A DNA stretch of 64,000 bases from Thalassospira mesophila (lineage in GTDB: Bacteria; Pseudomonadota; Alphaproteobacteria; Rhodospirillales; Thalassospiraceae): the NCBI RefSeq assembly GCF_002115755.1, contig NZ_JFKA01000001.1, positions 372,001 through 436,000 on the forward strand, written 5' to 3'. The notes below the pieces were generated by a model. That model saw nothing but the letters and a program-made list of their open reading frames with translations. It did no database searches and was not told the DNA's origin. Position numbers and translations under genes: made by a program. Shown here piece after piece: positions 33,792-43,470 of the stretch (positions within the stretch are counted from its first letter, which is position 1; each line of letters begins with the position of its first letter).

Positions 33792-34933
33792 CTTTGCGCA
33801 TACGCCAACCCGGGGGCGGACCGCTGAACTGGGCACGAGAACAGGTGTACCGGGTCCTGTGTGCTTTGCATATCAGGGGGCACGGGCAGGGCGCGGTTAA
33901 CCGTAAGGCCCTGTCCTTGTTGGCATTGCTCACCATATTGTTGCTTGCCGTGGTGATCTCGCTTGGTGTGGGTGGGGCGGAAATTGGCGCGGTAAAAGTA
34001 TTATGGCATTTGGCGTATAAAATTGGCCTTGCCGCAGGCGGGGTGGATGATTTTAGCGCGCGTGTTTTAGATAGCCTGCGATTGCCGCGCATTTTACGCG
34101 CCATTGTCATTGGGGCAACCTTGGGGGTGGCCGGAACGGTGATGCAAAGCCTGTTTCGCAACCCGATAGCCGACCCCGGCATTATTGGCGTGTCGGCCAG
34201 TGCGGCGTGCGGGGCCGTTGCGATGATTGTGTGCGGGCATATCATTTTAGGCAGCCATTATGTGGCGTTTGGCCCCTATGGGGTGCCCGTGGCGGCCTTT
34301 TTAGGCGCGGGGCTGGCGACGTTTGTGATCCGGGTTTTATCGCGCCAGGACGGCCATACCGATGCCGCGATTATGTTGCTGATCGGGGTGGCGATTAACG
34401 CCATTGCCATTGCCGGGGTGGGGATTTTCACCTATCTGGCCGACGATGCCCAGTTGCGCAGCCTGACATTTTGGCAAATGGGGGCGTTATCGGGCAATGG
34501 CCCGGCCGATGTGCCTGCCCTTGTGGTGATGGCCGCCGGGGTGGCATATTTGCTTACCCTTGGCACGCCCCTGAACCTGTTTTTGCTGGGCGAGGCCGAA
34601 GCCCGCCATTTGGGGCTGGAGGTTGAGGCCTTAAAACGCCGGGCGACCATTATGACCGCCCTTGTTGTTGGTGCGGCGGTGGCGGTTTCGGGGATTATCG
34701 GGTTTGTCGGGTTGCTGGCCCCGCATCTGGTGCGGCTGGTATGCGGGCCGGATAACAAAATTGTACTTCCGGCGTCGGCTTTATGCGGGGCGATTTTGCT
34801 GGTCGGGGCCGATGCCGTGGCCCGGGTGATTGTGTTGCCCGCCGAATTGCCAATAGGGCTGGTGACCGGAATATTGGGCGGGCCGTTCTTTTTGGGGCTG
34901 TTGATGCGCGAAAAGAAAAGGCGGCGGATATGA
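33788..34933 (+). CDS. hmuU: Heme ABC transporter permease HmuU (FecCD family)
   Basis: The 381-residue inner-membrane permease has about nine or ten hydrophobic segments and BtuC/FecCD motifs: LRLPRILRAIVIGATLGVAGTVMQSLFRNPIADPGIIGVSA, and GFVGLLAPHLVRL near residue 310. It forms the heme channel with HmuV. An N-terminal extension of about 35 hydrophilic residues precedes the first helix; the start is fixed by the ATGA overlap with hmuT. Its stop overlaps hmuV in the same way. Confidence 0.92.
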   Translation: MTLRIRQPGGGPLNWAREQVYRVLCALHIRGHGQGAVNRKALSLLALLTILLLAVVISLGVGGAEIGAVKVLWHLAYKIGLAAGGVDDFSARVLDSLRLPRILRAIVIGATLGVAGTVMQSLFRNPIADPGIIGVSASAACGAVAMIVCGHIILGSHYVAFGPYGVPVAAFLGAGLATFVIRVLSRQDGHTDAAIMLLIGVAINAIAIAGVGIFTYLADDAQLRSLTFWQMGALSGNGPADVPALVVMAAGVAYLLTLGTPLNLFLLGEAEARHLGLEVEALKRRATIMTALVVGAAVAVSGIIGFVGLLAPHLVRLVCGPDNKIVLPASALCGAILLVGADAVARVIVLPAELPIGLVTGILGGPFFLGLLMREKKRRRI

Positions 34934-35745
34934 CCCTGTGTGCGCAAAACGTGCGTTTTGAGGTGCGGGGGAGGGCCTTGCTCGATGATGTGTCGATAAC
35001 CCTTCATCCCGGCGAGGTTTTGGCGGTTTTAGGCCCCAACGGGGCGGGTAAATCGACCTTATTAAAGGTTCTGGCGGGCGAACTGGCCCCGGCCGGTGGG
35101 CGCGTCACTCAAAACGGGGTTGATATTGGCCATGTGCCCGCCCTTGTGTTGGCACAAAACCGGGCGGTGATGCCACAGGCGGCGGCTATGGCGTTTCCCT
35201 TTATCGTGCGCGATGTGGTGATGCTGGGCCGGGCACCATTTCGCAAAATTTCGTCGCGTCACATCGACCGCGATCTGGTGGAAAAAGCCATTTTATTGGC
35301 CGATATCGGGCATTTGGCGGATCATGCCTATCCGGCCCTCTCTGGTGGGGAAAAACAAAGGGTGCATCTGGCGCGCGCCTTGGTGCAGCTTTGGGGGATG
35401 CCAAACAACACCACCAGCCAATCGGCGCGGTTTTTGTTGCTTGATGAACCGACAGCCGGGCTGGATATCGGCCATCAGCAGGGGTTGCTGGCGATTGCGC
35501 GCCGCGAGGCAGAGGACCATAAAACCGGTGTTCTTATGATCTTGCATGATTTCAACCAGGTCAGTGGCTATGCTGACCGGGTGGTGGTTCTACGCCAGGG
35601 AAAAGTTGTCGCCCAAGGCCCCACAGACCAGGTGATGCGCCCCGATTTGCTTAGTGATGTGTTTGAAAGCCCGATCCGGGCGATTGCGGACCCCGATGGT
35701 GCCCGCGATATTCTGGTTAGCAGCAATGCGCCGGTTAGCCGTTAA
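34930..35745 (+). CDS. hmuV: Heme ABC transporter ATPase HmuV
   Basis: The 271-residue ATPase has Walker A GPNGAGKST at residues 35-43, signature LSGGEKQR, Walker B FLLLDEPTAGLD and an H-loop LHDFN. It powers HmuU. The FPFIVRDVVMLGRAPF segment is characteristic of HmuV. It starts at ATG 34930, overlapping the hmuU stop; a longer reading from 34783 lies within hmuU. No TonB-dependent receptor gene is in this operon, so it must be elsewhere. Its stop is three bases from the convergent chemoreceptor stop. Confidence 0.94.
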   Translation: MTLCAQNVRFEVRGRALLDDVSITLHPGEVLAVLGPNGAGKSTLLKVLAGELAPAGGRVTQNGVDIGHVPALVLAQNRAVMPQAAAMAFPFIVRDVVMLGRAPFRKISSRHIDRDLVEKAILLADIGHLADHAYPALSGGEKQRVHLARALVQLWGMPNNTTSQSARFLLLDEPTAGLDIGHQQGLLAIARREAEDHKTGVLMILHDFNQVSGYADRVVVLRQGKVVAQGPTDQVMRPDLLSDVFESPIRAIADPDGARDILVSSNAPVSR

Positions 35746-35748
35746 CGC

Positions 35749-37464
35749 TCAGTGCTGGGTAATAGACCGGGCTTCGGCGGCAAGCTGTCCCAGTTTGTCA
35801 AGCAGGTCGCGGGTGGCGGTTTCCATGCGGGCAAAGTGTGCTTGCGCGGTTGCCATGTCCTTTTTGCGCCAGGCAGCAAGGGCGGCAGCGCCTTCGTCAT
35901 GCTGGGTCTGGTGCGGGGCGCGGATGGCCTTATAGGCGCTCAGGTGGCGGAAGGGCTCGGATGCCGGGCCGTCATACCATTTGCCAAAGCGGCAGGTGGC
36001 GGGTTTGCTCATGGCCGGGTCATGTTCGCTGGCAAGACCGGCCAGAATTTCGGCGATTTGTTTGCAATAAACCGAATGATCGGCCTTCGCGCTGCGAATG
36101 GTACGGTTGGGAATTTCATATTGCACCAGTTCGCTGATTTGCACGTCGATCAGCTTTTCCACATTGCCAATCACGTCAATGATCGTGCGAATGGCACTGA
36201 CCTGATCACCGGTTTGGCTGGCAATTTCGGCAATGCCACTTTGCACCGCATCGGCCGATCGGGTTTGTTCGGCCAGAATGTGGGAAATGTCTTCGATCCG
36301 ACGGGTCGAATCGCCCATTTTCACGCCGATATCCTCGATCCGGGTTGAAACCTCGCCAATCACTTGCTGGCCGTTGGTTACCGCCTGTGTGCCGCGTGCC
36401 ATGGCCTCGACAATGTTGCGCATTTCTTCCTGCAAATTGCCAATACGCTGGCGAATTTCCTCGGTCGCGCGCGCTGTTTGCTGGCTTAGCGATTTTACCT
36501 CGCCCGCGACCACGGCAAACCCTTTGCCCGCTTCGCCGGCGCGGGCGGCTTCGATGGTGGCATTTAAGGCCAAAAGGTTGGTCTGACTCGCGATATCTTC
36601 AATCGATTGCACAATTTCGCCAATCCGTTCCGATGCTTCGGCCAAAATGCCGACCCGTTCGGCGGCATCGGAAACAGCGGTGGCAATGTCGTCCATCCCG
36701 GCAACGGCGTCTGATACGGTTTGTTGGCCATTGCGGGTGGCTTCAATGGCTTCGGCGGCGTTGGCGGCCGCAAAGCTGCTGTTTTCATTAATGCTGTTAA
36801 TGCCAGCGACCATTTCATCAACCGCGCTGGAAATGGAGCGTGCCCGATCATCGACCTGTTGCAGGCCGCCCATCATTTTGGCGTTGGAAATAACCCCTTC
36901 ATTGATCGCAACTGACATATCCATGGTGCGGTCCATTAATTTGTCGGCAAATTCGGTTTCCGACAGGGCGTTTCGCGCTCTGCTTTGCCCGGCTGGTTTG
37001 CCGCCCGCCGCTTCATTCCCGGTTAGCAACAAATTCAGATCAAACATCAGGGCGGCATTGGCAAGGGTTACCAGCGCCCCTGCCTGGCCAACATTCCAGC
37101 GAAAGCGGCCAAAAATGGCACTGCTCAGCGATTGTTGCACATTGGACATGGCGAGGATGACGGTGGCGGGGGATATACCGGATTTGGCGTGTAAACCTGC
37201 CAGTTCGGCGGCCTGATCGCCTAGTTTGCGGTCAATTTTGCCGCTAAAAATCCGGGTCCAGTGGGTTTCAAGCAGCGAAACAAGCTTTTCACGTTGGGCA
37301 TCATCGGTTTTTACGCCGGAATTATCAGCGATTATCTGATAAAACTGCTTTGCCCGTTGTCCCATCGGGGCAAAAACAACGTCTGACACGCGTTGAAATT
37401 TCACAAAGTCTTCAGTTTCGATCTGAAACTGATGCAGGTTGCTCTCCACGACCGACAAAGTCAT
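35749..37464 (-). CDS. Soluble globin-coupled methyl-accepting chemotaxis protein with C-terminal CZB zinc domain
   Basis: The 571-residue receptor has no membrane segment, so it is cytoplasmic. Residues about 20-155 resemble a protoglobin sensor, with His92 in [16 protein letters not shown] at the place of the proximal heme ligand in HemAT-like proteins. A methyl-accepting signalling domain follows, with hairpin tip [34 protein letters not shown] domain ends the protein: His463, Cys491 (CRFGKW) and the pair His518/His522 are the expected zinc ligands. Globin sensors respond to O2 or NO; CZB domains respond to zinc or hypochlorite. It is convergent with hmuV, three bases apart. Confidence 0.88.
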   Translation of the reverse strand: MTLSVVESNLHQFQIETEDFVKFQRVSDVVFAPMGQRAKQFYQIIADNSGVKTDDAQREKLVSLLETHWTRIFSGKIDRKLGDQAAELAGLHAKSGISPATVILAMSNVQQSLSSAIFGRFRWNVGQAGALVTLANAALMFDLNLLLTGNEAAGGKPAGQSRARNALSETEFADKLMDRTMDMSVAINEGVISNAKMMGGLQQVDDRARSISSAVDEMVAGINSINENSSFAAANAAEAIEATRNGQQTVSDAVAGMDDIATAVSDAAERVGILAEASERIGEIVQSIEDIASQTNLLALNATIEAARAGEAGKGFAVVAGEVKSLSQQTARATEEIRQRIGNLQEEMRNIVEAMARGTQAVTNGQQVIGEVSTRIEDIGVKMGDSTRRIEDISHILAEQTRSADAVQSGIAEIASQTGDQVSAIRTIIDVIGNVEKLIDVQISELVQYEIPNRTIRSAKADHSVYCKQIAEILAGLASEHDPAMSKPATCRFGKWYDGPASEPFRHLSAYKAIRAPHQTQHDEGAAALAAWRKKDMATAQAHFARMETATRDLLDKLGQLAAEARSITQH

Positions 37465-37577
37465 TCCCCTTCACACTACCCCGATTGATCAATTTGCTGC
37501 CCGTCTTTGTTATCTATGTGCTTCGGGCTGAAAAAACATTAGGGGTGGGCGGGGGCTGGCGCAATCAAAAACGAAGT

Positions 37578-38540
37578 TCAAGCGCCTGTAAGTATCGGCC
37601 CATCATATTGATTTTCACCATTAACCCGGCTAACCCGGCCCACGGGACTATTGCCGCTGGCGGTTAATATCCAGTCACGAAAGGCGCGCACGGCGAAGGT
37701 GCTTTCCTTTTCTTCGGGGTAAACAACGTAATAGGCATGATGGCTGGGGATGCTCAGATCAAACGGGGCCAGAAGGCGGCCATTGTCCAGTTCCTCGCGC
37801 ACCAGAAATTCCGGCATTAAGGCCAGTCCCAGCCCGGCAACGGCGGCCTGTATCACCATATGAAAATGCTCAAACCGGGGACCCGCCAGGTCATCAACGG
37901 CGGGTACACCGGCGGCTTTTAGCCAGTCCTGCCAGGCGGTGGGACGGGTGGCATGTTGCAAAAGCGTGCAATTGCGAATGCGGTCGCGCGCAATGGGTAA
38001 ATCGTCGTTGTCTTTTAGCAGTTTGGGCGCACATACCGGGATCAGGGTTTCACCCATCAGGCGGTGAAAAACGCAGCCCGGCCAATTGGCCTCGCCAAAA
38101 TGAATGGCGATATCAATTGCTTCCTCGGCAAAATCAAACGGGCGGATTTGCGTGATCAGGTTTAGCTGAATATCGGGCCAGGCGGCGCGAAAATCGCCCA
38201 GACGCGGTACCAGCCAGCGCGCGCCAAAGGTGGGCAGGGTGCCCACATTTAACATGCCGCCTTCGCCGCTATAGGCCATAACCTGCAAGGTGGCGGCTTC
38301 GGCGCGGTCCAAAAGGTCGCGCACCTGGGCGGCATAGGCATCGCCCGCAGGCGTAAGTTTAAGACGCTGGCGAATGCGACGAAACAGGTCCCGCCCCAGA
38401 TATTCCTCTAACGATCTTACCTGGCGGCTGATCGCGCTTTGGGTCACGTTGAGCTCCTGTGCGGCCTTGGTAAAGCTCAGGTGTCGGGCCGATGCCTCGA
38501 AAAACTGAAGGGCGGTCAGGGACGGTAAAACGCGACGCAT
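37578..38540 (-). CDS. LysR-family transcriptional regulator, GcvA-like
   Basis: The 320-residue protein has an N-terminal helix-turn-helix (LPSLTALQFFEASARHLSFTKAAQELNVTQSAISRQVRSLEEYLG) and a periplasmic-binding-type effector domain from about residue 95. The GcvA-like region includes FGARWLVPRLGDFRAAWPDIQLNL and IDIAIHFGEANWPG. It is divergent from the amine oxidase, aminotransferase and aldehyde dehydrogenase genes and probably activates them with a pathway metabolite. ATG 38540 is chosen over upstream in-frame codons because it gives the normal LysR N-terminus. Confidence 0.92.
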   Translation of the reverse strand: MRRVLPSLTALQFFEASARHLSFTKAAQELNVTQSAISRQVRSLEEYLGRDLFRRIRQRLKLTPAGDAYAAQVRDLLDRAEAATLQVMAYSGEGGMLNVGTLPTFGARWLVPRLGDFRAAWPDIQLNLITQIRPFDFAEEAIDIAIHFGEANWPGCVFHRLMGETLIPVCAPKLLKDNDDLPIARDRIRNCTLLQHATRPTAWQDWLKAAGVPAVDDLAGPRFEHFHMVIQAAVAGLGLALMPEFLVREELDNGRLLAPFDLSIPSHHAYYVVYPEEKESTFAVRAFRDWILTASGNSPVGRVSRVNGENQYDGPILTGA

Positions 38541-38567
38541 CGGCGGGAACTTCCATTGGCTAAGCTC

Positions 38568-38582
38568 ATTCCAAAACGGAAT
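38568..38582. promoter_or_regulatory. Candidate LysR box
   Basis: ATTCCAAAACGGAAT has five-base arms and the T-N11-A pattern of LysR-type boxes. It starts 28 bp upstream of the LysR start and lies in the shared divergent region. That region (38541-38970) holds no other gene I can support. Confidence 0.5.
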
Positions 38583-38970
38583 GATATCGTGCCAATATAT
38601 CGTTTGCTGCCCGCCGCGCCAAGGCCTAGCGTGTGAGCGGCCCGGAAAGCGCCCTCGCGCCGCCCGCGTGATGATTGCAAGGTTTTGATAGCGATAAAAT
38701 GGAAAGATGCGGCACACGGTCTGCCGTTATGTTTCCTGTGGGTATCGCATCTGTCATGGCCCCTTTGGCCTTCGTGGTTTGGCCCCACCAACCCCGTGAC
38801 ATACCCGGCACGATCACGTCGCAAGTCCGCTTTTCGGGTCGAAAAACATCGGCTGTTTTACGGCCAGGTCCCATCGGCATAAGATGGGACGCATAACAAT
38901 AAAACCAGTGAAATTTGGGCAAACCAAGGTTTGTTTTGAATTCGTTATCATTATCGGGAAGTTGGCTTTT

Positions 38971-40158
38971 ATGGGTGTGAGCGGCGAATTTTACGATGTC
39001 ATCATTGTTGGCGGCGGGGTTATTGGCTGCTCGGCGGCGTGGCATCTTTTGGGGCGCAATGATTTTGATGGCCGGGTGCTGGTGATCGAAAAGGATTCCA
39101 GCTATGAATTTTGCTCGACCGCTCTTTCTGCGGCCTCGATCCGCCAGCAGTTTTCAACCCCGATCAATATTGAAATGTCGGGTTATGGCATTGAGTTTTT
39201 GCGTAACCTGAAACGCGATGTGGACCCGGATGCGGATATTGCCCTGCATGAAAAGGGGTATCTGGTGCTTGCCACCCCTGATGGCCGCGATATTTTAACC
39301 CATAACCATCAAACCCAGTTGGCCCACGGGGCCGATATTGCCTGGATGGAACCAGGTGAGCTTAAGGCGAAATACCCGTGGATGAGCGTTGATGATTTAT
39401 CTGCCGGTTGCTGGGGGCGCACCGGCGAGGGCTGGTTTGATGCCTATTCCCTGCTGCAAATTTTTCGTCGTCAGGCCAAGCTGCGTGGGGCGGATATCGT
39501 GGAGGGTGAAGTTTCAGCCCTTTTGCGCGACGGTAACCGTGTTACCGGCGTGACATTGGCCGATGGGCGGCAATTTAGCTGCGGCACTGTCATTAATGCC
39601 GCTGGCACCGGGGCGACCAAAGTGGCCCGCATGGCCGGGCTTGATATCCCGGTTGAGCCGCGCAAGCGCTGCATTTTTGTTTTTAACTGCCGCGATGCCG
39701 CCGATATTGTGGCCACATGCCCGATGCTGATTGACCCAAGCGGCCTGTATTTTCGCCCCGAAGGCGACTATTTCATTACCGGCATTCAGCCCCCGGCGGA
39801 TCGCGATGGTGAATGCTGGGATTTCGAAGTTGATCACAGCCTGTTTGACGACATCATCTGGCCGGGCCTGTATCAGCGTTGCGAACGGTTTGAAGCGGTT
39901 AAAGTGATTAATTCCTGGGCCGGGCATTATGCCTATAACCTGCTGGATCAAAACGCCATTGTTGGCCCGCATCCCGATGTCCCCAATTTTCTGTTTGCCA
40001 ATGGTTTTTCCGGCCATGGGTTGCAACAAAGCCCGGCTGTGGGCCGCGCGCTGGGCGAACTGGTGGCAACGGGGCGCTATCAAACGCTTGATATGTCGGT
40101 GTTTGGTTATCAGCGGGTGCGCGATAATGCCCCGGTGCGCGAGCTTAATGTGATCTGA
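38971..40158 (+). CDS. FAD-dependent amino-acid/amine oxidase (DAO family)
   Basis: The 395-residue flavoprotein has the dinucleotide-binding motif DVIIVGGGVIGCSAAWHLL near residue 9, an ADP-ribose acid residue in VLVIEKD, and the DAO C-terminal motif SGHGLQQSPAVGRALGELV. RIRQQFSTPINIEMS-like and GYLVLATPDG segments match sarcosine/pipecolate oxidase relatives. It oxidises a secondary or primary amine to an imine with reduction of O2 or quinone. ATG 38971 is preferred because the fold starts just after it; ATG 38884 would add 29 residues. The cluster suggests L-pipecolate or a lysine derivative as substrate. Confidence 0.85.
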   Translation: MGVSGEFYDVIIVGGGVIGCSAAWHLLGRNDFDGRVLVIEKDSSYEFCSTALSAASIRQQFSTPINIEMSGYGIEFLRNLKRDVDPDADIALHEKGYLVLATPDGRDILTHNHQTQLAHGADIAWMEPGELKAKYPWMSVDDLSAGCWGRTGEGWFDAYSLLQIFRRQAKLRGADIVEGEVSALLRDGNRVTGVTLADGRQFSCGTVINAAGTGATKVARMAGLDIPVEPRKRCIFVFNCRDAADIVATCPMLIDPSGLYFRPEGDYFITGIQPPADRDGECWDFEVDHSLFDDIIWPGLYQRCERFEAVKVINSWAGHYAYNLLDQNAIVGPHPDVPNFLFANGFSGHGLQQSPAVGRALGELVATGRYQTLDMSVFGYQRVRDNAPVRELNVI

Positions 40159-40248
40159 CGTTACGATATAAAAACAAGCCTTGTGAAACAGGAAACAGAA
40201 CGGTTTTGCCTGTGCCGTTCATCCCAGATTTAACCGGAGCCACCGACC

Positions 40249-41550
40249 ATGCCCCGCGATGATATTGCCGTTTCATCAAGCCTTGCCAACCGACAAAAAC
40301 AGTCGGTTGCGGCCGGCATTCGTACCTTGCACCCGGTTTATATCGACCGGGGCGAAAATGCCGTGGTGTGGGATTGTGATGGTAAACGTTACCTGGATTT
40401 TGTGGGTGGCATTGGCGTTTTAACGCTGGGCCATCGCCACCCGGCAGTAATGGCAAAGGTCGCCGCCCAGCTGGACCGCTTTACCCATAGCTGCTTTAAC
40501 GCGCTGCCCCATGAACCCTATATCGCCGTGACCGACTGGCTGGCCGACCATTGCCCGATCGAAGGCCCGGCAACATCGATGTTGACCAATTCCGGGGCCG
40601 AGGCGATGGAAAACGCCCTGAAGCTGGCGCGGGCCTTTACCGGGCGCAGCGGTGTTATTGCGTTTGACGGCGGGTTTCATGGCCGCACATTGGCGACTTT
40701 GGCGTTAACCGGTAAGGTTGCCCCTTATAAAGTCGGGCTGGGTGTGCTTCCGGGCAATGTGCATCATGTGCCATATCCTTGCCGTGAAGCCGATATATCA
40801 GATGCGGATGCGCTAGCCGCAATCGCCCGGATATTCAAGGTTGTTGCCGAACCGCAATCAATTGCGGCAGTGGTGATTGAACCGGTGCAGGGCGAGGGCG
40901 GATTTCGCACCTGTTCGACCGCGTTTTTGCAAAGCCTGCGTCATTTGTGCGACCAGCACGGTATGATTTTAATCGCCGATGAAATTCAGTCCGGCTTTGC
41001 CCGTACGGGCAAACTGTTTGCCATCGAACATGCCGGGGTATGCCCCGACATTGTGGTGATGGGCAAGGGAATTGGCGGCGGTTTTCCGCTTGCCGCCTTA
41101 ACCGGGGCGCAAGATGTGATGAGCGCGATGGCACCGGGCGGCCTTGGCGGCACCTATTCGGGCAATCCGGTGGCGTGCGCGGCGGCAACCGGCGTGTTCG
41201 TGGCGCTGGAAAACGAAAATATCCTGTCCCGGGCCAATCAACTGGGTCAGCGATATGTGGATCATGTTGAAAAACTGCGCCTGTTGCCGGGCGGACATGT
41301 GATTGGGGCTGTGCGTGGCATTGGTGCCATGCGGGCCTTTGAACTGGTTAATGATGACGGTGCGCCGTCACCCAAACGACTGCAAACTTTATTGCAACTG
41401 GCCCGTCAGAACGGGCTATTGTTAATGCCAAGTGGTGAATATGCCAATGTGGTGCGTCTTTTAGCACCCTTGACGATCCCGTTTGATCAGGTCGATGAAG
41501 CGTTCGAGATTATCGGGCGTCTTTTACCGGCCCTTGCCGATGTGCAATAA
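40249..41550 (+). CDS. Class III PLP aminotransferase (GABA/lysine type)
   Basis: The 433-residue enzyme has the class III signature LIADEIQSGFARTGKLFA and the PLP-binding Lys273 in MGKGIGGGFPLA. LTNSGAEAMENALKLAR and AFDGGFHGRTLATLALTG are also conserved. The closest function by eye is 4-aminobutyrate aminotransferase, but with an aminoadipate-semialdehyde dehydrogenase next to it an omega-transaminase for lysine or 5-aminovalerate is as likely. GGAG precedes ATG 40249. It is 90 bp after the oxidase gene. Confidence 0.88.
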   Translation: MPRDDIAVSSSLANRQKQSVAAGIRTLHPVYIDRGENAVVWDCDGKRYLDFVGGIGVLTLGHRHPAVMAKVAAQLDRFTHSCFNALPHEPYIAVTDWLADHCPIEGPATSMLTNSGAEAMENALKLARAFTGRSGVIAFDGGFHGRTLATLALTGKVAPYKVGLGVLPGNVHHVPYPCREADISDADALAAIARIFKVVAEPQSIAAVVIEPVQGEGGFRTCSTAFLQSLRHLCDQHGMILIADEIQSGFARTGKLFAIEHAGVCPDIVVMGKGIGGGFPLAALTGAQDVMSAMAPGGLGGTYSGNPVACAAATGVFVALENENILSRANQLGQRYVDHVEKLRLLPGGHVIGAVRGIGAMRAFELVNDDGAPSPKRLQTLLQLARQNGLLLMPSGEYANVVRLLAPLTIPFDQVDEAFEIIGRLLPALADVQ

Positions 41551-41631
41551 GCGCACCAAGGGCCGCAAGACAAAACAGGACGTTAAATTGGCAAATCACC
41601 CCAACAGAACCAAAAGGAAAGGGAGCTTATT

Positions 41632-43131
41632 GTGAGCCATGCAAAGATACTGAGCGAACTCGGCCTGACCGATGATGTCATTTCGGGTGGAACCTTAAAG
41701 GTCCAGACCCCGGTGGATGGATCGGAGATCGCGAGCATTGCGCAGACCGACCCGGCAGCGATGAGCGACATCATTGCCAATGCGAAACGGGCGTTTTCAC
41801 AGTGGCGTCAGGTGCCTGGTCCGCGCCGCGGTGAACTGGCCCGTTTGCTGGGCGAAGAACTGCGCGCCGCCAAGGAACCGCTTGGCCGCCTTGTTGCCCT
41901 TGAATGCGGCAAGATATATCAGGAAGGTATGGGCGAAGTTCAGGAAATGATCGACATTTGCGATTTCGCTGTTGGTCTGTCGCGTCAGCTTTACGGTTTG
42001 ACCATCGCGTCCGAACGTCCGGGTCATAAAATGATGGAAAGCTGGCATCCGCTGGGCGTGGTTGGCGTTATTTCTGCTTTTAACTTCCCGGTTGCGGTTT
42101 GGTCGTGGAACACGGCACTGGCGCTGGTGTGCGGTAATGCCGTGATTTGGAAACCGTCGGAAAAAACCCCGCTTACCGCACTTGCGTGCCAGAACATTTT
42201 CCAAAAGGCGCTGGACCGTTTCGGTGACGCGCCCGAAGGTCTGCATCAGGTTGTGATTGGCGCGCGCGACATTGGCGAAGCCCTGACCGACAGCAATGAT
42301 GTGGCCTTGGTATCGGCCACCGGCTCCACCCGTATGGGCCGCGAAGTTGGTCCGCGTGTGGCGGCCCGCTTTGGTCGCACCATTCTGGAACTGGGCGGCA
42401 ACAATGCCATGATCGTTACCCCGTCGGCCGATCTGGACATGACGGTCCGCGCGATTGTGTTTTCCGCCGTTGGCACCTGTGGCCAGCGTTGTACGTCGCT
42501 TCGCCGTTTGATCGTACATAAAGATGTCAAAGACGACCTGCTGCCCAAGGTGATTGCGGCGTATAAATCGGTCAAAATCGGCGATCCGCTGGCGGATGGC
42601 ACACTGGTTGGGCCACTGATCGACAAGGACAGCTTCGATAATATGCAGGCCGCCCTTGCCAATGCCAAAAAGGACGGTGGCACAGTACATGGCGGCGAAC
42701 GTGTGTTGGAAGACCAATATGGCGATGCCTATTATGTGCGGCCGTCTGTGGTTGAAATGCCGGGCCAGACTGACACCGTCAAACACGAAACCTTCGCACC
42801 AATCCTCTATGTCATGACCTATGAAACGCTGGAAGAAGCCATTGCGCTTCAAAACGGTGTGCCGCAGGGCCTGTCATCATGCATTTTCTCAACCGATCTT
42901 CGTGAAACCGAACTGTTTCTTTCGTCTGTTGGCTCGGATTGCGGGATTGCGAATGTCAATATCGGCCCGTCGGGGGCGGAAATTGGCGGTGCGTTTGGCG
43001 GCGAAAAGGAAACCGGCGGTGGCCGTGAATCTGGTTCGGATGCCTGGAAGGGCTATATGCGCCGCGCAACCAACACGATTAACTATTCCCGCGAATTGCC
43101 GCTGGCACAGGGGATTAAGTTCGATATCTGA
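41632..43131 (+). CDS. amaB: Aldehyde dehydrogenase, ALDH7/piperidine-6-carboxylate (aminoadipate semialdehyde) type
   Basis: The 499-residue NAD-dependent enzyme has catalytic Cys287 in GTCGQRCTSLRRL and the general-base Glu in LELGGNN. N-terminal EMIDICDFAVGLSRQLYGLTIASERPGHKMMESWHPLG and C-terminal GAEIGGAFGGEKETGGGRESGSDAWKGYMRR are characteristic of the antiquitin/ALDH7 group, which oxidises 2-aminoadipate semialdehyde to 2-aminoadipate. That places the cluster in lysine/pipecolate breakdown. It starts at GTG 41632 after GGGAG. A strong terminator follows. Confidence 0.88.
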   Translation: MSHAKILSELGLTDDVISGGTLKVQTPVDGSEIASIAQTDPAAMSDIIANAKRAFSQWRQVPGPRRGELARLLGEELRAAKEPLGRLVALECGKIYQEGMGEVQEMIDICDFAVGLSRQLYGLTIASERPGHKMMESWHPLGVVGVISAFNFPVAVWSWNTALALVCGNAVIWKPSEKTPLTALACQNIFQKALDRFGDAPEGLHQVVIGARDIGEALTDSNDVALVSATGSTRMGREVGPRVAARFGRTILELGGNNAMIVTPSADLDMTVRAIVFSAVGTCGQRCTSLRRLIVHKDVKDDLLPKVIAAYKSVKIGDPLADGTLVGPLIDKDSFDNMQAALANAKKDGGTVHGGERVLEDQYGDAYYVRPSVVEMPGQTDTVKHETFAPILYVMTYETLEEAIALQNGVPQGLSSCIFSTDLRETELFLSSVGSDCGIANVNIGPSGAEIGGAFGGEKETGGGRESGSDAWKGYMRRATNTINYSRELPLAQGIKFDI

Positions 43132-43167
43132 TTTGTCTGATCAGACTGGCTTAACCGCGTGATATTC

Positions 43168-43204
43168 AAACACCGCCGACAGCGATTGTCGGCGGTGTTT
43201 TGTA
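43168..43204 (+). terminator. Rho-independent terminator after the lysine-type catabolic operon
   Basis: Fourteen perfect pairs, AAACACCGCCGACA (43168-43181) with TGTCGGCGGTGTTT (43187-43200), around GCGAT, then TGT. The A-tract on the left side means it could also act in the other direction. Confidence 0.92.
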
Positions 43205-43268
43205 TGACGATCATTGCCATTTTGCACACATGGCGTAGAGCATATTTCCTTTAATAAGACCCATTTTG

Positions 43269-43365
43269 TTTGATTTTGACGTGCCGTTTGGCAAGGCACA
43301 GCGTGCCGCGCGATGCGGCGCATCGGGCAAGCGGTGTAACGCCGCCAAATGCCGTCAAAATTAAA
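43269..43365. repeat. Second nested inverted repeat inside the MITE-like element
   Basis: TTTGATTTTGACG at 43269-43281 pairs with CGTCAAAATTAAA at 43353-43365, one mismatch. Partial pairing continues inward between CGTTTGGC and GCCAAATGC. It starts on the base after the left terminal repeat. Confidence 0.75.
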
Positions 43366-43373
43366 CCCTACGG

Positions 43374-43470
43374 GCCCGCGCATTCTGCTGCTCGGCTACG
43401 TCGAAATCCTTGTCCGTAACCCCGTTACGCCCTGCGGACTTCTCCTTGTCGAGCAGCAGAATGCGCGGGC
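43374..43470. repeat. Perfect 21-bp inverted repeat inside the MITE-like element
   Basis: The left arm 43374-43394 starts GCCCGCGCATT and the right arm 43450-43470 ends AATGCGCGGGC. The loop of 55 bases contains a smaller GTCCG/CGGAC pair and GTAAC/GTTAC. The right arm joins the right terminal repeat directly, so a long cruciform could form. Confidence 0.9.

Noticed and set aside
41797-42852. A 351-codon minus-strand frame
   Set aside because: It is antisense to the ALDH7-type gene, which has clear motifs and codon pattern; the reverse frame is a by-product of biased composition.
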